Source: Bacillus sp. FJAT-52991 (lineage in GTDB: Bacteria > Bacillota > Bacilli > Bacillales > Domibacillaceae). From it: a stretch of 64,000 nt of DNA. A program made the position numbers and the translations under genes. The stretch covers positions 3,516,501-3,580,500 of the forward strand of contig NZ_CP147404.1 of assembly GCF_037201805.1 (NCBI RefSeq), given 5' to 3'. A model generated the notes under the pieces. That model was not told the DNA's origin and did no database searches. It saw only the letters and a program-made list of their open reading frames with translations. Below, piece after piece: positions 8,133 through 17,330 of this stretch (positions within the stretch are counted from its first letter, which is position 1; the number at the start of each line of letters is the position of its first letter).

Positions 8133-9371
8133 ATGACATTGAAAAATGAACTAATTAAACGATTTACTTCCTATGTAAAAGTCGACACACAATCGAATGA
8201 AGCTAGCACAACCACTCCTTCTACCGAGGGCCAATGGACACTCATCCGAATGCTTGAAGAGGAACTAAAGGAAATCGGCATGAAAGAGGTCACGGTTGAT
8301 GAAAATGGCTATGTCATGGCGACGCTTCCTGCCAACACAGAAAAAGAGGTTCCCGTAATGGGATTTTTAGCCCATGTCGATACGGCAACTGATTTTACCG
8401 GCAAAAATGTTCAGCCGCAAGTCATTGAAAACTACGATGGACAAGATATTTTACTAAACAAAGAACTACAAATCGTCCTGTCACCAAAGGACTTCCCTGA
8501 ATTACCACAATATAAAGGACACACACTTGTGACAACGGATGGAACGACTTTACTCGGTGCAGACAATAAAGCCGGCGTAACCGAAATCATGACAGCGATG
8601 GCTTATTTAATCAACCATCCAGAAATCAAGCACGGAAAAATCCGCGTCGCCTTCACACCAGATGAAGAGATCGGCAGAGGCCCACATAAATTCGATGTGG
8701 ATGCTTTCAATGCAGCGTTTGCCTATACGATTGATGGCGGCCCGCTCGGCGAACTGGAGCATGAAAGCTTTAATGCCGCGGGAGCTAAAATCATCATCAA
8801 AGGGAAAAACGTCCACCCCGGAACAGCAAAAGGAAAAATGGTGAACTCCGCTAAAATTGCGATGGAGCTAAATGCCCAGTTGCCGACAGAAGAAGCACCG
8901 GAATACACAGAAGGCTATGAAGGTTTTTACCATCTAATCTCAATCAATGGTGAGGTCGAACAAACAGAAATGTACTACATCATTCGTGACTTCGATAAAG
9001 CCAACTTCCAAGCAAGGAAAGACACGATGGCTTGCATCGTCAAAAACTTGCAAGAAACATACGGCGAAGACCGCATCCTTCTCGAAATGAACGACCAATA
9101 CTACAATATGAGAGAAAAAATTGAACCGGTCAAAGAAATTGTCGACACTGCTTATGAAGCGATGAAAAATTTAGGCATTGAACCAATCGTGAAACCAATT
9201 CGCGGTGGTACGGATGGCTCGCAGCTATCTTATATGGGGCTGCCAACACCTAACATTTTCACTGGCGGCGAAAACTTCCACGGCCGCTTCGAATATGTCT
9301 CCGTAGATAATATGGAAAAAGCCGTACAAGTAATCGTCGAAATCACAAAACTATTTGAAGAAAAAGCATAA
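8133..9371 (+). CDS. pepT: peptidase T (tripeptide aminopeptidase)
   Basis: 412-residue M20-family dizinc aminopeptidase that removes the N-terminal residue from tripeptides in the cytosol; length is typical for PepT. Metal and catalytic motifs are HVDTATD (H81, D83), GADNKAG (D144), TPDEEIGRG (E178/E179), YTIDGG (D201) and the late [12 protein letters not shown] histidine. RBS AAAGGAG lies just before ATG 8133. It is monocistronic, ending in a GC-rich terminator. No regulator binding site was recognised. Confidence 0.96.
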   Translation: MTLKNELIKRFTSYVKVDTQSNEASTTTPSTEGQWTLIRMLEEELKEIGMKEVTVDENGYVMATLPANTEKEVPVMGFLAHVDTATDFTGKNVQPQVIENYDGQDILLNKELQIVLSPKDFPELPQYKGHTLVTTDGTTLLGADNKAGVTEIMTAMAYLINHPEIKHGKIRVAFTPDEEIGRGPHKFDVDAFNAAFAYTIDGGPLGELEHESFNAAGAKIIIKGKNVHPGTAKGKMVNSAKIAMELNAQLPTEEAPEYTEGYEGFYHLISINGEVEQTEMYYIIRDFDKANFQARKDTMACIVKNLQETYGEDRILLEMNDQYYNMREKIEPVKEIVDTAYEAMKNLGIEPIVKPIRGGTDGSQLSYMGLPTPNIFTGGENFHGRFEYVSVDNMEKAVQVIVEITKLFEEKA

Positions 9372-9376
9372 AAACT

Positions 9377-9404
9377 AGCGCCGTGGGGTCTGACCCACGG
9401 CGCT
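9377..9404. terminator. GC-rich terminator with GGGTCTGACCC core
   Basis: An 11-bp stem AGCGCCGTGGG/CCCACGGCGCT with a short loop, between convergent pepT and the DUF1836 gene. The TCTGA loop flanked by G and C runs recurs near 14031. Confidence 0.8.
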
Positions 9405-9413
9405 TTCACGCGT

Positions 9414-9983
9414 TCAATCCTTCAAAGATGTTAAGAATAGTTCATCCACTAGTCTTTCTGCTGCTTTTCGATATAAATTGCTCATATGAACAAGTGAGGC
9501 AATCATAAGAGCTTGCTCAAGATCTGGATCCGTCCCCTGCATCTCTTCCTTAACCTCTTTCACCTGTGTTTGAACGTTCTCCTTGAAACGCTCCACATTT
9601 TGATTCGCTAGATGAAGATAGCTATTATAGAACGAATCTAAATTCATCTCCTCGTCTACCACTTTCTCGTTTATCCCTTCAAGAGTCTGCTTAATATCAT
9701 TAATCGATAACGCTCCTTTAAGCTGATAAATCAAGCTAATTAATAAAATATGCTCCTTGGAATACTTCTTTTGTTTGATCGGAAAAAATAATTTTCCTTT
9801 CGCATAGTTATTGATCATGGTTTTCGTCAACACTTTTTCTTCTTCATTTCGTTTCGAATCGCTGAATGTATTTTCAAAAAGTTGAATCACTTGATCCATA
9901 TATAAGTCAATATTCGGTATATCTTCTAAAGTCACTTGATTGTCTAAGCCTAGCTTCATGATGATTTCATTGATTTTCTCCAT
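9414..9983 (-). CDS. DUF1836-family protein (putative HTH regulator)
   Basis: 189 residues. The central part (about 50-110), with VLTKTMINNYAKGKLFFP and KKYSKEHILLISLIYQLKG, matches DUF1836, a Firmicutes family with a MerR-like winged-helix arrangement. No signal peptide or membrane segment. The C-terminal third is helical and acidic. The likely role is DNA binding, but no target is known. Good RBS (GGAGGG) before ATG 9983. Monocistronic, convergent with pepT. Confidence 0.75.
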   Translation of the reverse strand: MEKINEIIMKLGLDNQVTLEDIPNIDLYMDQVIQLFENTFSDSKRNEEEKVLTKTMINNYAKGKLFFPIKQKKYSKEHILLISLIYQLKGALSINDIKQTLEGINEKVVDEEMNLDSFYNSYLHLANQNVERFKENVQTQVKEVKEEMQGTDPDLEQALMIASLVHMSNLYRKAAERLVDELFLTSLKD

Positions 9984-10114
9984 ATAAACCCTCCACCTTC
10001 CCCAACCATTATACCTAAATATAATTTTCAGGTAAATGTTGACTACATAGCGAAATGATTATATTATTTTATGTAGTATCAAAAACTACTTATTGAAATC
10101 AGGAGGTTTCTGAA

Positions 10115-10762
10115 ATGAATCTTTACATAAGAGAACCCATTAACGGTTTAACCCACTTAGCTGGAGCCATTTTATCCTTTGTTGCCCTATTAGCCATGGT
10201 CATTAAAGCTTCCATCACAATGGGTTCAGCAGTCGCTATCGCAGCAGTAACGATCTTTGGTATCAGCATGATGTTGCTTTACAGTGCATCAGCCACATAT
10301 CATATGGTCATTGCCAAAGACCATATAATTGCGGCATTGAGACGGCTTGATCATTCAATGATTTTTGTGTTAATCGCCGGTTCTTATGCTCCTTTTTGTC
10401 TCATTAGCCTGAACGGTGTCGGCGGTTGGATCTTGTTTGGAATCATCACTCTTACTGCTATATGTGGTGTAGCATTTAAACTGATTTGGTTTCAATGCCC
10501 AAGATGGCTTTCTACAATGCTATACATTGTGATGGGATGGATGATTATTTTTGCGATCTCGCCACTAGCAGCTAATTTAAGTACTGCTGGCTTGCTTTTA
10601 TTAGTACTCGGAGGCGTATTTTATACAATTGGCGGCATCATTTATGCGATCAAACCGAACTTCCTCTCATTCAAACATATGGGCTTCCATGAAATATTCC
10701 ATATCTTCATTATGCTTGGTAGCACGGCCCATTTCCTAAGCGTCTTCCTCTACGTTTTATAA
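10115..10762 (+). CDS. hemolysin III-family (YqfA/PAQR-like) membrane protein
   Basis: 215 residues with seven predicted membrane helices. It shows the family pattern: N-terminal EPINGLTHLAGA (with conserved His), SATYHM, RRLDHSMIFVLIAGSYAPF, and C-terminal HEIFHIFIMLGSTAHF. The Ser/His/Asp positions match the metal site of PAQR/HlyIII proteins. Despite the name, its physiological role in Bacillus is unclear and may involve membrane lipid homeostasis. RBS AGGAGG is well placed. The stop codon is followed 5 nt later by a short HEARO-like insertion and then a long palindrome. Confidence 0.9.
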   Translation: MNLYIREPINGLTHLAGAILSFVALLAMVIKASITMGSAVAIAAVTIFGISMMLLYSASATYHMVIAKDHIIAALRRLDHSMIFVLIAGSYAPFCLISLNGVGGWILFGIITLTAICGVAFKLIWFQCPRWLSTMLYIVMGWMIIFAISPLAANLSTAGLLLLVLGGVFYTIGGIIYAIKPNFLSFKHMGFHEIFHIFIMLGSTAHFLSVFLYVL

Positions 10763-10767
10763 AATGA

Positions 10768-10803
10768 AACTTCAATCAGTGGGGGTCTTACAGCGGGATA
10801 AAC
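10768..10803 (+). repeat. short, internally deleted copy of HEARO-like element
   Basis: Begins immediately after ATGA (10764-10767) with AACTTCAATCAGTGGGGG, then TCTTACAGCGGGATAAA. Compared with the long copy at 59085-59294 the interior is missing, and the CCCGTTAATG arm of the last hairpin is lost too. It sits 5 nt after the hemolysin III gene stop. Confidence 0.6.
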
Positions 10804-10808
10804 AAATA

Positions 10809-10852
10809 AGGGTCAGATATTTATCACTATATAGTGATAAATATCTGACCCT
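10809..10852. repeat. perfect 44-bp palindrome between convergent genes
   Basis: Two 22-bp arms with no loop (10809-10830 and 10831-10852), outer part AGGGTCAGATA, AT-rich centre. It could act as a bidirectional terminator or protein-binding site. There is no T-run, so a simple intrinsic terminator is doubtful. Confidence 0.85.
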
Positions 10853-10863
10853 ATGATAAATGT

Positions 10864-12057
10864 TTAGCTAAATAGGTTGATGCTCGTAAGAATGATTGGT
10901 ACAGCGAATACGTCGATAAGAAAGGCACCAACGATTGGTACAATTAAATAAGCTTTTTGGGATGGCCCGAATTTTTGGGTGATGGCTGACATGTTTGCCA
11001 TTGCATTTGGTGTTGCCCCTAACCCATGTCCAGTAAATCCTCCAACCATCACGGCTGCATCATAATCTTTACCAAGTAAGTGGAACAATACAAATACGCC
11101 CAAAAGAACAATAAACACTACTTGCGCCGCTACAATAATGAAGATTGGAAGAGCTAAGTCGGCCACTTCCCATAATTTAATGCTCATTAACGCCATAGAT
11201 AAGAAAATACCGAGTGTCACATCACCAATAAGATTAATGCTTCTCATATCAATCACACGATCATTCACACGGTCTAACACATTTCGTACAATCACAGCCA
11301 CAAACATCGCACCAACATAACTCGGAAGAACGAGTCCCGTTTTCTCTGAAAATAATTCACCTAAATAAGTGCCTAAAGACATACACAATGTAATTAAAAG
11401 AACTTGCATAATAAACGTATCAGAATGAATATCCGCTTTCGCTTTTTCGTCAGAAACAACACTAGCTGCTACTTCATGCTCAGCAGGTGTTAAATTATAT
11501 TTCGAAATTAAATATTTTACTGTTGGTCCACCTACTAATCCTCCCGCTACTAAACCAAGCGTCGCAGCTGCTAAGCCGGTCGTTAACGCTGAATCCACGC
11601 CCATCTCTTCTAATGTCGTTCCAAAAGCAGTCGCTGATCCGTGCCCACCTTCCATAGCAACCGCACCAGACATAATTCCAAGTAACGGATCAATATCTAA
11701 TAGAGAAGCAAGTGAAATACCAATCACATTTTGCATAAGAGCCAAGAACCCACAGGCAAGCCAATAAATAATGAGTAGCTTCCCTCCTAATTTAACGAGC
11801 TTGAAGCTGGCACCTAAACCAACCGTCGTGAAGAAAGCCAACATGAACAAGCTTTGTAAAGAAGTATCTAACGTGATTTCTGCGACACCCGTAGCTTTTA
11901 AAGTTGTAACGATCAGAGCAAAAATTAAGCCGCCTACAACCGGTGCCGGTATACAAAATTTTTGAAAAATGCTTACCTTTTTAATTAAAAAGGAACCCAG
12001 AACAAGTAACGCAACTGCTAAAAATATGGTAGTGACTTGATTCACTTCGATGTTCAT
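10864..12057 (-). CDS. gltS: sodium/glutamate symporter, ESS (GltS) family
   Basis: 397-residue membrane protein with 10-12 helices and a pseudo-repeated architecture. Typical GltS segments are IPAPVVGGLIFAL near residue 37, MEGGHGSATAFG in the first half, and the related GGFTGHGLGATPNAMANM in the second. It should move glutamate (or a close analogue) with sodium. ATG 12057 overlaps the hutG stop by 4 nt and its RBS AAGGAGG lies inside hutG, so the two are translationally coupled. Pairing with formimidoylglutamase suggests a role in formiminoglutamate or glutamate exchange (inference). Confidence 0.9.
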   Translation of the reverse strand: MNIEVNQVTTIFLAVALLVLGSFLIKKVSIFQKFCIPAPVVGGLIFALIVTTLKATGVAEITLDTSLQSLFMLAFFTTVGLGASFKLVKLGGKLLIIYWLACGFLALMQNVIGISLASLLDIDPLLGIMSGAVAMEGGHGSATAFGTTLEEMGVDSALTTGLAAATLGLVAGGLVGGPTVKYLISKYNLTPAEHEVAASVVSDEKAKADIHSDTFIMQVLLITLCMSLGTYLGELFSEKTGLVLPSYVGAMFVAVIVRNVLDRVNDRVIDMRSINLIGDVTLGIFLSMALMSIKLWEVADLALPIFIIVAAQVVFIVLLGVFVLFHLLGKDYDAAVMVGGFTGHGLGATPNAMANMSAITQKFGPSQKAYLIVPIVGAFLIDVFAVPIILTSINLFS

Positions 12058-13025
12058 CCTTTTTCCTCCTTAAAAAAACTCATGATGGCTTCATTAATTA
12101 AATGAGCGGCAAGACTGACTGTACGGTTGTTTTCATCTAATGAAGGATTCACTTCTGACACATCAAATGAGAGAGTTTTCTCTAGCTGTGTAATGTATGT
12201 GATCAGCGTACGAACCGCAAATGGATTCAACCCAAAAGGAGAAGGCGCACTTACTCCTGGTGCATAAGCGGCATTGATCACGTCCGTACAAAGCGTAAGT
12301 ATTAGATAGTCATGTTTAGCCGCAAACTGATCGATCACTGAAAAAACATGAGTAAAATTACCGTTCGTTATCTCATCTTCTAAAATGTAACCGCATTCAA
12401 AACGCCGTGCAGTTTCAAATAATGCTTTCGTATTCCCGTATTTTTGAATGCCAATCGGCAAGTAGCCGCAAGCCAGGTCTTCATCCAAAATTTGCTTAAA
12501 CATCGTCCCCGATGACGTTTGCTCATCATACGGTCTTAAATCAAAATGAGCATCGATGTTGATAATCCCTAAAGAAGCACCTTGTCCAATGAACTCCCTT
12601 ACTCCTAGATAATGTCCATATAACGTTTCATGCCCGCCACCTAAAATAATCGTTGTAGCTTTATTTGATAATAATTTAGTGACATACTTTCCTAGTTCTT
12701 GCTGAGCCTGTTCAAGCTGTTCGTTTTCACAAGTCACATTTCCCGCGTCAATAATCATGCTTTCCTCAGGACCATGCCAAGGAAGCTTTGCTAAAGCTAT
12801 CCTAATTTCATTAGGTGCTGCGGCAGCTCCTGTTCTTCCTTTATTTCTTCTCACTCCCTCTTCACATTCAAAGCCAATAATGGCACATGTCTTTAGTTCA
12901 TCCTGTGCTAACCCCTGTTTGTTTAAATCACATAATTGAACGACTTGATGGAGTCGATAGCTGGCTTTGTCTGCCACACTATCTACTCGACCTGTCCATA
13001 AATCTTGTTTTGAAGCCTTATACAT
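12054..13025 (-). CDS. hutG: formimidoylglutamase, ureohydrolase family
   Basis: 323 residues. It hydrolyses N-formimino-L-glutamate to glutamate and formamide, the last step of histidine degradation, using a binuclear manganese centre. Motifs are GGGHETLYGHY, NIDAHFDLRPY, and CTDVINAAYAPGVSAPSPFG, ending in DVSEVNP. In the third motif a cysteine stands where arginase-type enzymes have the first Asp, which I believe is usual for HutG-type sequences. No hutH, hutU or hutI lies nearby, so the gene is separated from the classic hut operon. It is first in an operon with gltS and divergent from a LysR regulator. Confidence 0.88.
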   Translation of the reverse strand: MYKASKQDLWTGRVDSVADKASYRLHQVVQLCDLNKQGLAQDELKTCAIIGFECEEGVRRNKGRTGAAAAPNEIRIALAKLPWHGPEESMIIDAGNVTCENEQLEQAQQELGKYVTKLLSNKATTIILGGGHETLYGHYLGVREFIGQGASLGIINIDAHFDLRPYDEQTSSGTMFKQILDEDLACGYLPIGIQKYGNTKALFETARRFECGYILEDEITNGNFTHVFSVIDQFAAKHDYLILTLCTDVINAAYAPGVSAPSPFGLNPFAVRTLITYITQLEKTLSFDVSEVNPSLDENNRTVSLAAHLINEAIMSFFKEEKG

Positions 13026-13072
13026 TCTTCTCTTCCTTTCAGAACTTTCTGATTGATTTTGTTGTTAAAAAA

Positions 13073-13126
13073 ATTATATGGCATTTTATTTATAATTTCT
13101 AATACAATTATTTTATAAATTTATAA
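13073..13126. promoter_or_regulatory. candidate LysR operator region
   Basis: The divergent intergenic region holds a perfect 14-bp palindrome TTATAAATTTATAA (13113-13126) and an inverted pair ATTATA-N12-TATAAT (13073-13096). LysR proteins usually bind such AT-rich dyads between themselves and their targets. Target assignment is inference. Confidence 0.45.
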
Positions 13127-13154
13127 CTAAAAGCTATAAATAGGAGGTATTCAA

Positions 13155-14039
13155 ATGGATTTACGAAAAATGCGTTATTTCATTACAGTCGTTCAGCAAA
13201 AGAATTTCTCTAAAGCCGCTGAAATTTTACATGTATCCCAACCATCATTAAGTAATGCGATTATGAAATTAGAAGATGAAGTAGGGTTTCCGCTATTAGA
13301 AAGAAACACAAGAAATATTCGCTTAACGGAATCTGGCGAGATGATGTACATGCGAGCTCTGGAACTGATTAATAACTTTGATCACTTACAACAAGAAATG
13401 AGGGAAGTGAAAGAAATCGGTAATGGGCAATTATCGCTCGGTCTAATTGAATCAGCCAATTATTGGTTACCTAAAGTGATTCACCAGTTTAAAGCTGATT
13501 ATCCTGAAGTTCACATTCAGTTCAGTGAATTACTTGGTGTCGAACAAGTACAAAAATCATTGCTCAATTATGAAACACATGCAGTGATTACGAATCAATT
13601 AGTTACTCATGATGATTTGCTAACACACCCTATTTATCACGAACGTCTTGTCCTTCTCTTCCACCGCGATAGTCCGTTAGCAAAATTAGAAGAAATCACA
13701 ATGAAAGACTTACAGGAAGAGCCATTTATCATTAGTACGACCGGCTTTCAAACTCGGCAAGATATTTTACAAGCATTCGAAAAAGAACAAGCTACCCCCC
13801 GAATGATGTACGAAATCGAACGTTTTGAAACCGCCTGCAGTCTAGTGGAAGAAGGCCTAGGAATCACGATCATCCCAGAAAACTATATTAAAAATTCTAC
13901 CTTCCCAGCCATTCGCACAAGCTATATTCAGTCAGAAGCCTTAACAAGAACTGTCTATCTTGCCTACTCAAAAAACCGATACCTTCCGCCATACATCCAC
14001 AACTTCCTCTCACATACGAAAACGTACTTTGGGGTCTGA
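13155..14039 (+). CDS. LysR-family transcriptional regulator of gltS-hutG
   Basis: 294 residues. The N-terminal winged HTH (about 1-60; MRYFITVVQQKNFSKAAEILHVSQPSLSNAIMKLE is split here as MRYFITVVQQ and SKAAEILHVSQPSLSNAI) is followed by an effector-binding domain (90-290). RBS TAGGAGG before ATG 13155. Divergent from hutG-gltS with a 129-bp spacer holding palindromes, so it probably controls them in response to glutamate or formiminoglutamate (inference). The stop codon lies in a GGGGTCTGATCCCC dyad (14031-14044) that may act as a weak terminator. Confidence 0.9.
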   Translation: MDLRKMRYFITVVQQKNFSKAAEILHVSQPSLSNAIMKLEDEVGFPLLERNTRNIRLTESGEMMYMRALELINNFDHLQQEMREVKEIGNGQLSLGLIESANYWLPKVIHQFKADYPEVHIQFSELLGVEQVQKSLLNYETHAVITNQLVTHDDLLTHPIYHERLVLLFHRDSPLAKLEEITMKDLQEEPFIISTTGFQTRQDILQAFEKEQATPRMMYEIERFETACSLVEEGLGITIIPENYIKNSTFPAIRTSYIQSEALTRTVYLAYSKNRYLPPYIHNFLSHTKTYFGV

Positions 14040-14144
14040 TCCCCGATTCGTTAATGAGGTAGTTAAGAGCTTCATCAAAAATAGGAGACAGAATGAGACA
14101 TTTTTCTTTCTTTTCAAGTAGACTAGGAAGTGAGGTGAGGTAAA

Positions 14145-14720
14145 ATGATGAAATCACGATGGACTACTATATTAAGTTTTTCGTATTTTATGATGATGTT
14201 GGGCTGTTTTTTATTTTTCTGGTTTGGGAATGATGTGTATCGTTATCAAATCGGCATTGGCGGCATGGTTGCCAGCTTGATTCCGATGATTATTGAACGT
14301 CTAAGCCGTTCGCAATTAAAAAAGTCGTTAGTCATCTCCTACTTTGTTTTCCTGATCGGCTCTCAAGTATTCGGTTCACTTATGCGCTTTTATAGCCTTG
14401 GCTGGTGGGATACCTTCCTTCATTTTCTAAGCGGCGGGCTAATTGCTTTTGCGGCTTTAGAACTGATGGATCGTTGGACGACACCAGCGGCTAGAAAAGG
14501 GATGTCACGTCGCTTTGTCCTCTTGTTTCTATTCTCTGTTTCTGTGCTGGGCGGTGTATTTTGGGAGATCTATGAATTTTCTGCGGATCAACTGCTCGGA
14601 ACTACGACACAAGGTGGCGGAAATGTGGACACAATGGGAGATTTGATTGCGGATAGTCTAGGCGGCTTATTAGTCGCAAGTGTGATTGCCTTTAAAAAAC
14701 AGACAAACGAACAAAAATAG
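14145..14720 (+). CDS. DUF2238/YjdF-like integral membrane protein
   Basis: 191 residues with five to six hydrophobic helices. Conserved-looking polar segments are WWDTFLHFLSGG, GVFWEIYEFSAD and the late NVDTMGDLIADSLGG, the arrangement seen in DUF2238 (YjdF-type) proteins. His, Glu and Asp residues within the membrane part suggest metal or proton binding, but the function is unknown. Starts at ATG 14145 after GAGGT; a second ATG follows at once. Monocistronic with its own terminator. Confidence 0.7.
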   Translation: MMKSRWTTILSFSYFMMMLGCFLFFWFGNDVYRYQIGIGGMVASLIPMIIERLSRSQLKKSLVISYFVFLIGSQVFGSLMRFYSLGWWDTFLHFLSGGLIAFAALELMDRWTTPAARKGMSRRFVLLFLFSVSVLGGVFWEIYEFSADQLLGTTTQGGGNVDTMGDLIADSLGGLLVASVIAFKKQTNEQK

Positions 14721-14721
14721 A

Positions 14722-14753
14722 GAGTCCGTCCAACCAACGGACTCCCTTTTTTT
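14722..14753 (+). terminator. intrinsic terminator
   Basis: GAGTCCGT (14722-14729) pairs with ACGGACTC (14737-14744), followed by CC and a run of seven T. Confidence 0.88.
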
Positions 14754-14787
14754 ATTTTCTCGACAAATTTCGGGGAGTGACAGGCAC

Positions 14788-15111
14788 CTAATCATTTATC
14801 TTATCCAACATTGTGATGGTGTCGACTAGGTGATTGTTAAAGATTTGGCGAGCAACCGCGAGAAGCTCGATGATCATTGGATCTCTTAAGGAATAGATGA
14901 CTCGGTTTCCGTCTTTTGTTCCTGTAACGATGTTTTTACTGCGTAGGACGGTAAGTTGTTGGGAGACAGCTGAGCCTTCACTTCCAGCTAGACTTTGAAT
15001 TTCGTTGACGCTTTTATCTCCTTCTGCCAATATTTCTAAGATTTTGATTCTAAGTGGGTGAGCAAGGGCTTTAAAAAAATCAGCTTTAAATTGCTGCATT
15101 TCAAGAACCAA
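14788..15111 (-). CDS. ArsR-family winged-helix regulator without cysteines
   Basis: 107 residues with an ArsR-type HTH (ALAHPLRIKILEIL, SAVSQQLTVLRSKNIV, DGNRVIYSL). It contains no cysteine at all, so classic thiol metal sensing is excluded; it could respond to a non-metal signal or through partner proteins. The likely start is TTG 15111, six nt after GGAG; an internal ATG at codon 5 lacks an RBS. It follows the sulP gene by 20 nt in one operon and probably controls it via the dyad at 16912-16939 (inference). Confidence 0.88.
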   Translation of the reverse strand: MVLEMQQFKADFFKALAHPLRIKILEILAEGDKSVNEIQSLAGSEGSAVSQQLTVLRSKNIVTGTKDGNRVIYSLRDPMIIELLAVARQIFNNHLVDTITMLDKIND

Positions 15112-15131
15112 TTTCTTCTCCTCTCTTTCTA

Positions 15132-16889
15132 TTATGTGGTAGACATCGCTCTTGTTTCATCCTTGTTCTTCTTCAAGCCCGAAAAAGTTTCACATTCTCT
15201 AAAAGCAAAATGCTTACAGCCAAGACACTGATCTTTTTTTAAGTACTTAAGAGCATAATTGATCGCCTCTCCTGTATGATCAAAAAAGTGTTCTTCCCCA
15301 ATAAATTCATATAGACCAGTCTTGATCAGCACTTCTTTCGGTTGAGACTGAATCCCTGAAATCAGCACAACCCCATTCTTGGAGAAGTTTTTAACAATAC
15401 TTAAGAAATAAGATTCACCAGTTGTATCCATAAACGGCACTCTTCCCATTCTCAAAAGCAACACCCGAGGCTTGTAATTAATCGTCTTCATAATCGTTTG
15501 CTCAAAGGACTGCGCCGCTCCAAAAAACAGAGGGCCTTCCACATTGTAAATACTAATTTGTGGGCAGTCATGAGTATCGGACACGATATGACTCTCAACT
15601 TTTTCATGCTTATTATTAGGATTCGGCAACGCCTTCTCTGTCACCATTATATCACTCATCCGCTTCGTAAAAAGAATCACAGCTAAAACAAGCCCCACTT
15701 CTACCGCTACAGTCAAGTTCACAAATACAGTTAGTAAAAAAGTGATAAGCAATACAAAAGAATCTTCCGTTTTTGTCTTTAACACATGATAAAACACATG
15801 CCGCTCACTCATATTCCAAGCAACGACCATCAAAATTGACGCCGTGCTAGCCAATGGAATTTTTGATGTATAGGGAGCAAACAGCAATAAGACTAAAAGA
15901 ACAACAACTCCATGAATCACACCAGAAATTGGGGAGGCAGCTCCATTTTTAATATTCGTTGCTGTTCTAGCAATCGCACCTGTAGCCGGAATCCCTCCGA
16001 ACAATGGAGTCACCATATTGGCGATCCCTTGTCCCACCAATTCTCGATTGCTATTATGCTTACTATTAGTCATTCCATCTGCTACCACAGCTGATAAAAG
16101 CGATTCAATGGCTCCCAAAATCGCAATGACGAATGCTGGCTGAATTAAAAGCTGCACTCGCTCCCATGTCAAATCCGGGAAAACAAACTTCGGCAATGTA
16201 TTGGGAATCCCACCATAGGTCGAGCCAATCGTCGCCACTTGACCAGGATAAAAAACAGCAGCAATAATCGTTGAAAAAAGGAGGCCAATCAACGGTCCCG
16301 GTATTTTTGGAAATAGTTTCGGTGTATACAACATCGTTACCAAGCAAATGCCCGCTGTTAAAATACTATAAAAATTAAGGCTATCAAAATGAATCGCAAT
16401 TTCCTTCATGTTTCTTATAAAAGATTCATGTTTTTCCACATCTGTTAGTCCCAAGAAGCTAGGAATCTGACCAGCAAAGATAGTGACTGCAATCCCAGAA
16501 GTAAACCCAATCGTCACCGGCTTAGGTATGAACTTAATTAACCCTCCCAGTTTGAATATTCCCATCAATACTAAGAGAATTCCTGCCATAAATCCGGCAA
16601 TTAATAAATTTTCAAATCCGTACGTCGTGACAATCCCAAATAAAATAGGAATAAACGCCCCTGTAGGACCACCAATCTGATACTTAGACCCGCCAAACAA
16701 CGAGATTAAGATCCCTGCAATAATCGTCGTGTAAAGTCCATATTCAGGATCCACCCCAGAAGCGATTGCAAAGGACATCCCCAACGGAATCGCAATGACG
16801 CCAACAATGACGCCAGACATTACATCTTTTTGAAAAGAACCTAGAGAATAATTTTCATATCTCCCAGTCCAAAGAATCTTCTTTTTCAT
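15132..16889 (-). CDS. SulP-family anion transporter with STAS domain and cysteine-rich tail
   Basis: 585 residues. A SulP transport domain (about 1-410; KDVMSGVIVGVIAIPLGMSF, QIGGPTGAF, GGIPATGAIARTATN) is followed by a STAS domain (about 440-560; VLLLRMGRVPFMDTTG). It should carry sulfate, bicarbonate or a related anion. The last 30 residues are odd: a C-x2-C plus one more Cys (CLGCKHFAFREC), possibly metal- or redox-sensing. ATG 16889 was chosen behind GAAGGGAT; a longer frame to 16979 lacks an RBS and would cover the promoter and operator. Cotranscribed with the cysteine-free ArsR regulator. Confidence 0.88.
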   Translation of the reverse strand: MKKKILWTGRYENYSLGSFQKDVMSGVIVGVIAIPLGMSFAIASGVDPEYGLYTTIIAGILISLFGGSKYQIGGPTGAFIPILFGIVTTYGFENLLIAGFMAGILLVLMGIFKLGGLIKFIPKPVTIGFTSGIAVTIFAGQIPSFLGLTDVEKHESFIRNMKEIAIHFDSLNFYSILTAGICLVTMLYTPKLFPKIPGPLIGLLFSTIIAAVFYPGQVATIGSTYGGIPNTLPKFVFPDLTWERVQLLIQPAFVIAILGAIESLLSAVVADGMTNSKHNSNRELVGQGIANMVTPLFGGIPATGAIARTATNIKNGAASPISGVIHGVVVLLVLLLFAPYTSKIPLASTASILMVVAWNMSERHVFYHVLKTKTEDSFVLLITFLLTVFVNLTVAVEVGLVLAVILFTKRMSDIMVTEKALPNPNNKHEKVESHIVSDTHDCPQISIYNVEGPLFFGAAQSFEQTIMKTINYKPRVLLLRMGRVPFMDTTGESYFLSIVKNFSKNGVVLISGIQSQPKEVLIKTGLYEFIGEEHFFDHTGEAINYALKYLKKDQCLGCKHFAFRECETFSGLKKNKDETRAMSTT

Positions 16890-16911
16890 CTTATCCCTTC
16901 TTTTATTATAA

Positions 16912-16939
16912 ATATTCGTATATCTGATTATTTGAATAT
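16912..16939. promoter_or_regulatory. candidate ArsR operator upstream of sulP
   Basis: ATATTC (16912-16917) and GAATAT (16934-16939) are inverted around a 16-bp spacer that itself contains an AT-rich dyad. It lies just before the sulP RBS, in the position and style of ArsR-family operators. No direct support. Confidence 0.4.
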
Positions 16940-16979
16940 ACAATAATACAAAAATACATCTCCTTTTGTATAAAGTCAA

Positions 16980-17330
16980 AGGAAAATAAAGCGAATCTTC
17001 AATCAGTGGGGAGGCTTCACTACGACAAAAGCACCTATGTTTCTGGAATTCTACTCAACAAACACTTTCATTCAGCTGACACTCCATTTTCTTTTGATCT
17101 CTCTAAAAAATCCCATGTAGATTTTACCTATATTATGTCAGAATAATTCTCCTTCAATCGGTTATTTGCTAAAAAATACAAAAAATAATAATTTTTCCAA
17201 ACTTTTTGTTTGTATTAAATATTATTTTAAAATAGAATATCAATGTATATACAACGTACTTAGCATGCTAGCAGTCTTTCATTAAGTTGTTCTTTTATTT
17301 CAATGAAGATCTTATTAGGAGGAATTATTC
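16980..17330. other. 351-bp intergenic region with a degenerate HEARO-like fragment
   Basis: Near 16993-17020 the sequence AATCTTCAATCAGTGGGGAGGCTTCA resembles (as AATCTTC then AATCAGTGGGGAG) the left end of the HEARO-like family. The rest is AT-rich; the 17150-17300 stretch should hold the promoter of the alcohol dehydrogenase. No ORF is convincing. Confidence 0.45.

Noticed and set aside
13897..14157. 86-codon minus-strand frame
   Set aside because: Antisense to the end of the LysR gene, with no RBS or recognisable domain.
16890..16979. N-terminal extension of SulP
   Set aside because: No RBS, basic and non-homologous, and it would cover the promoter and the ArsR-type operator.
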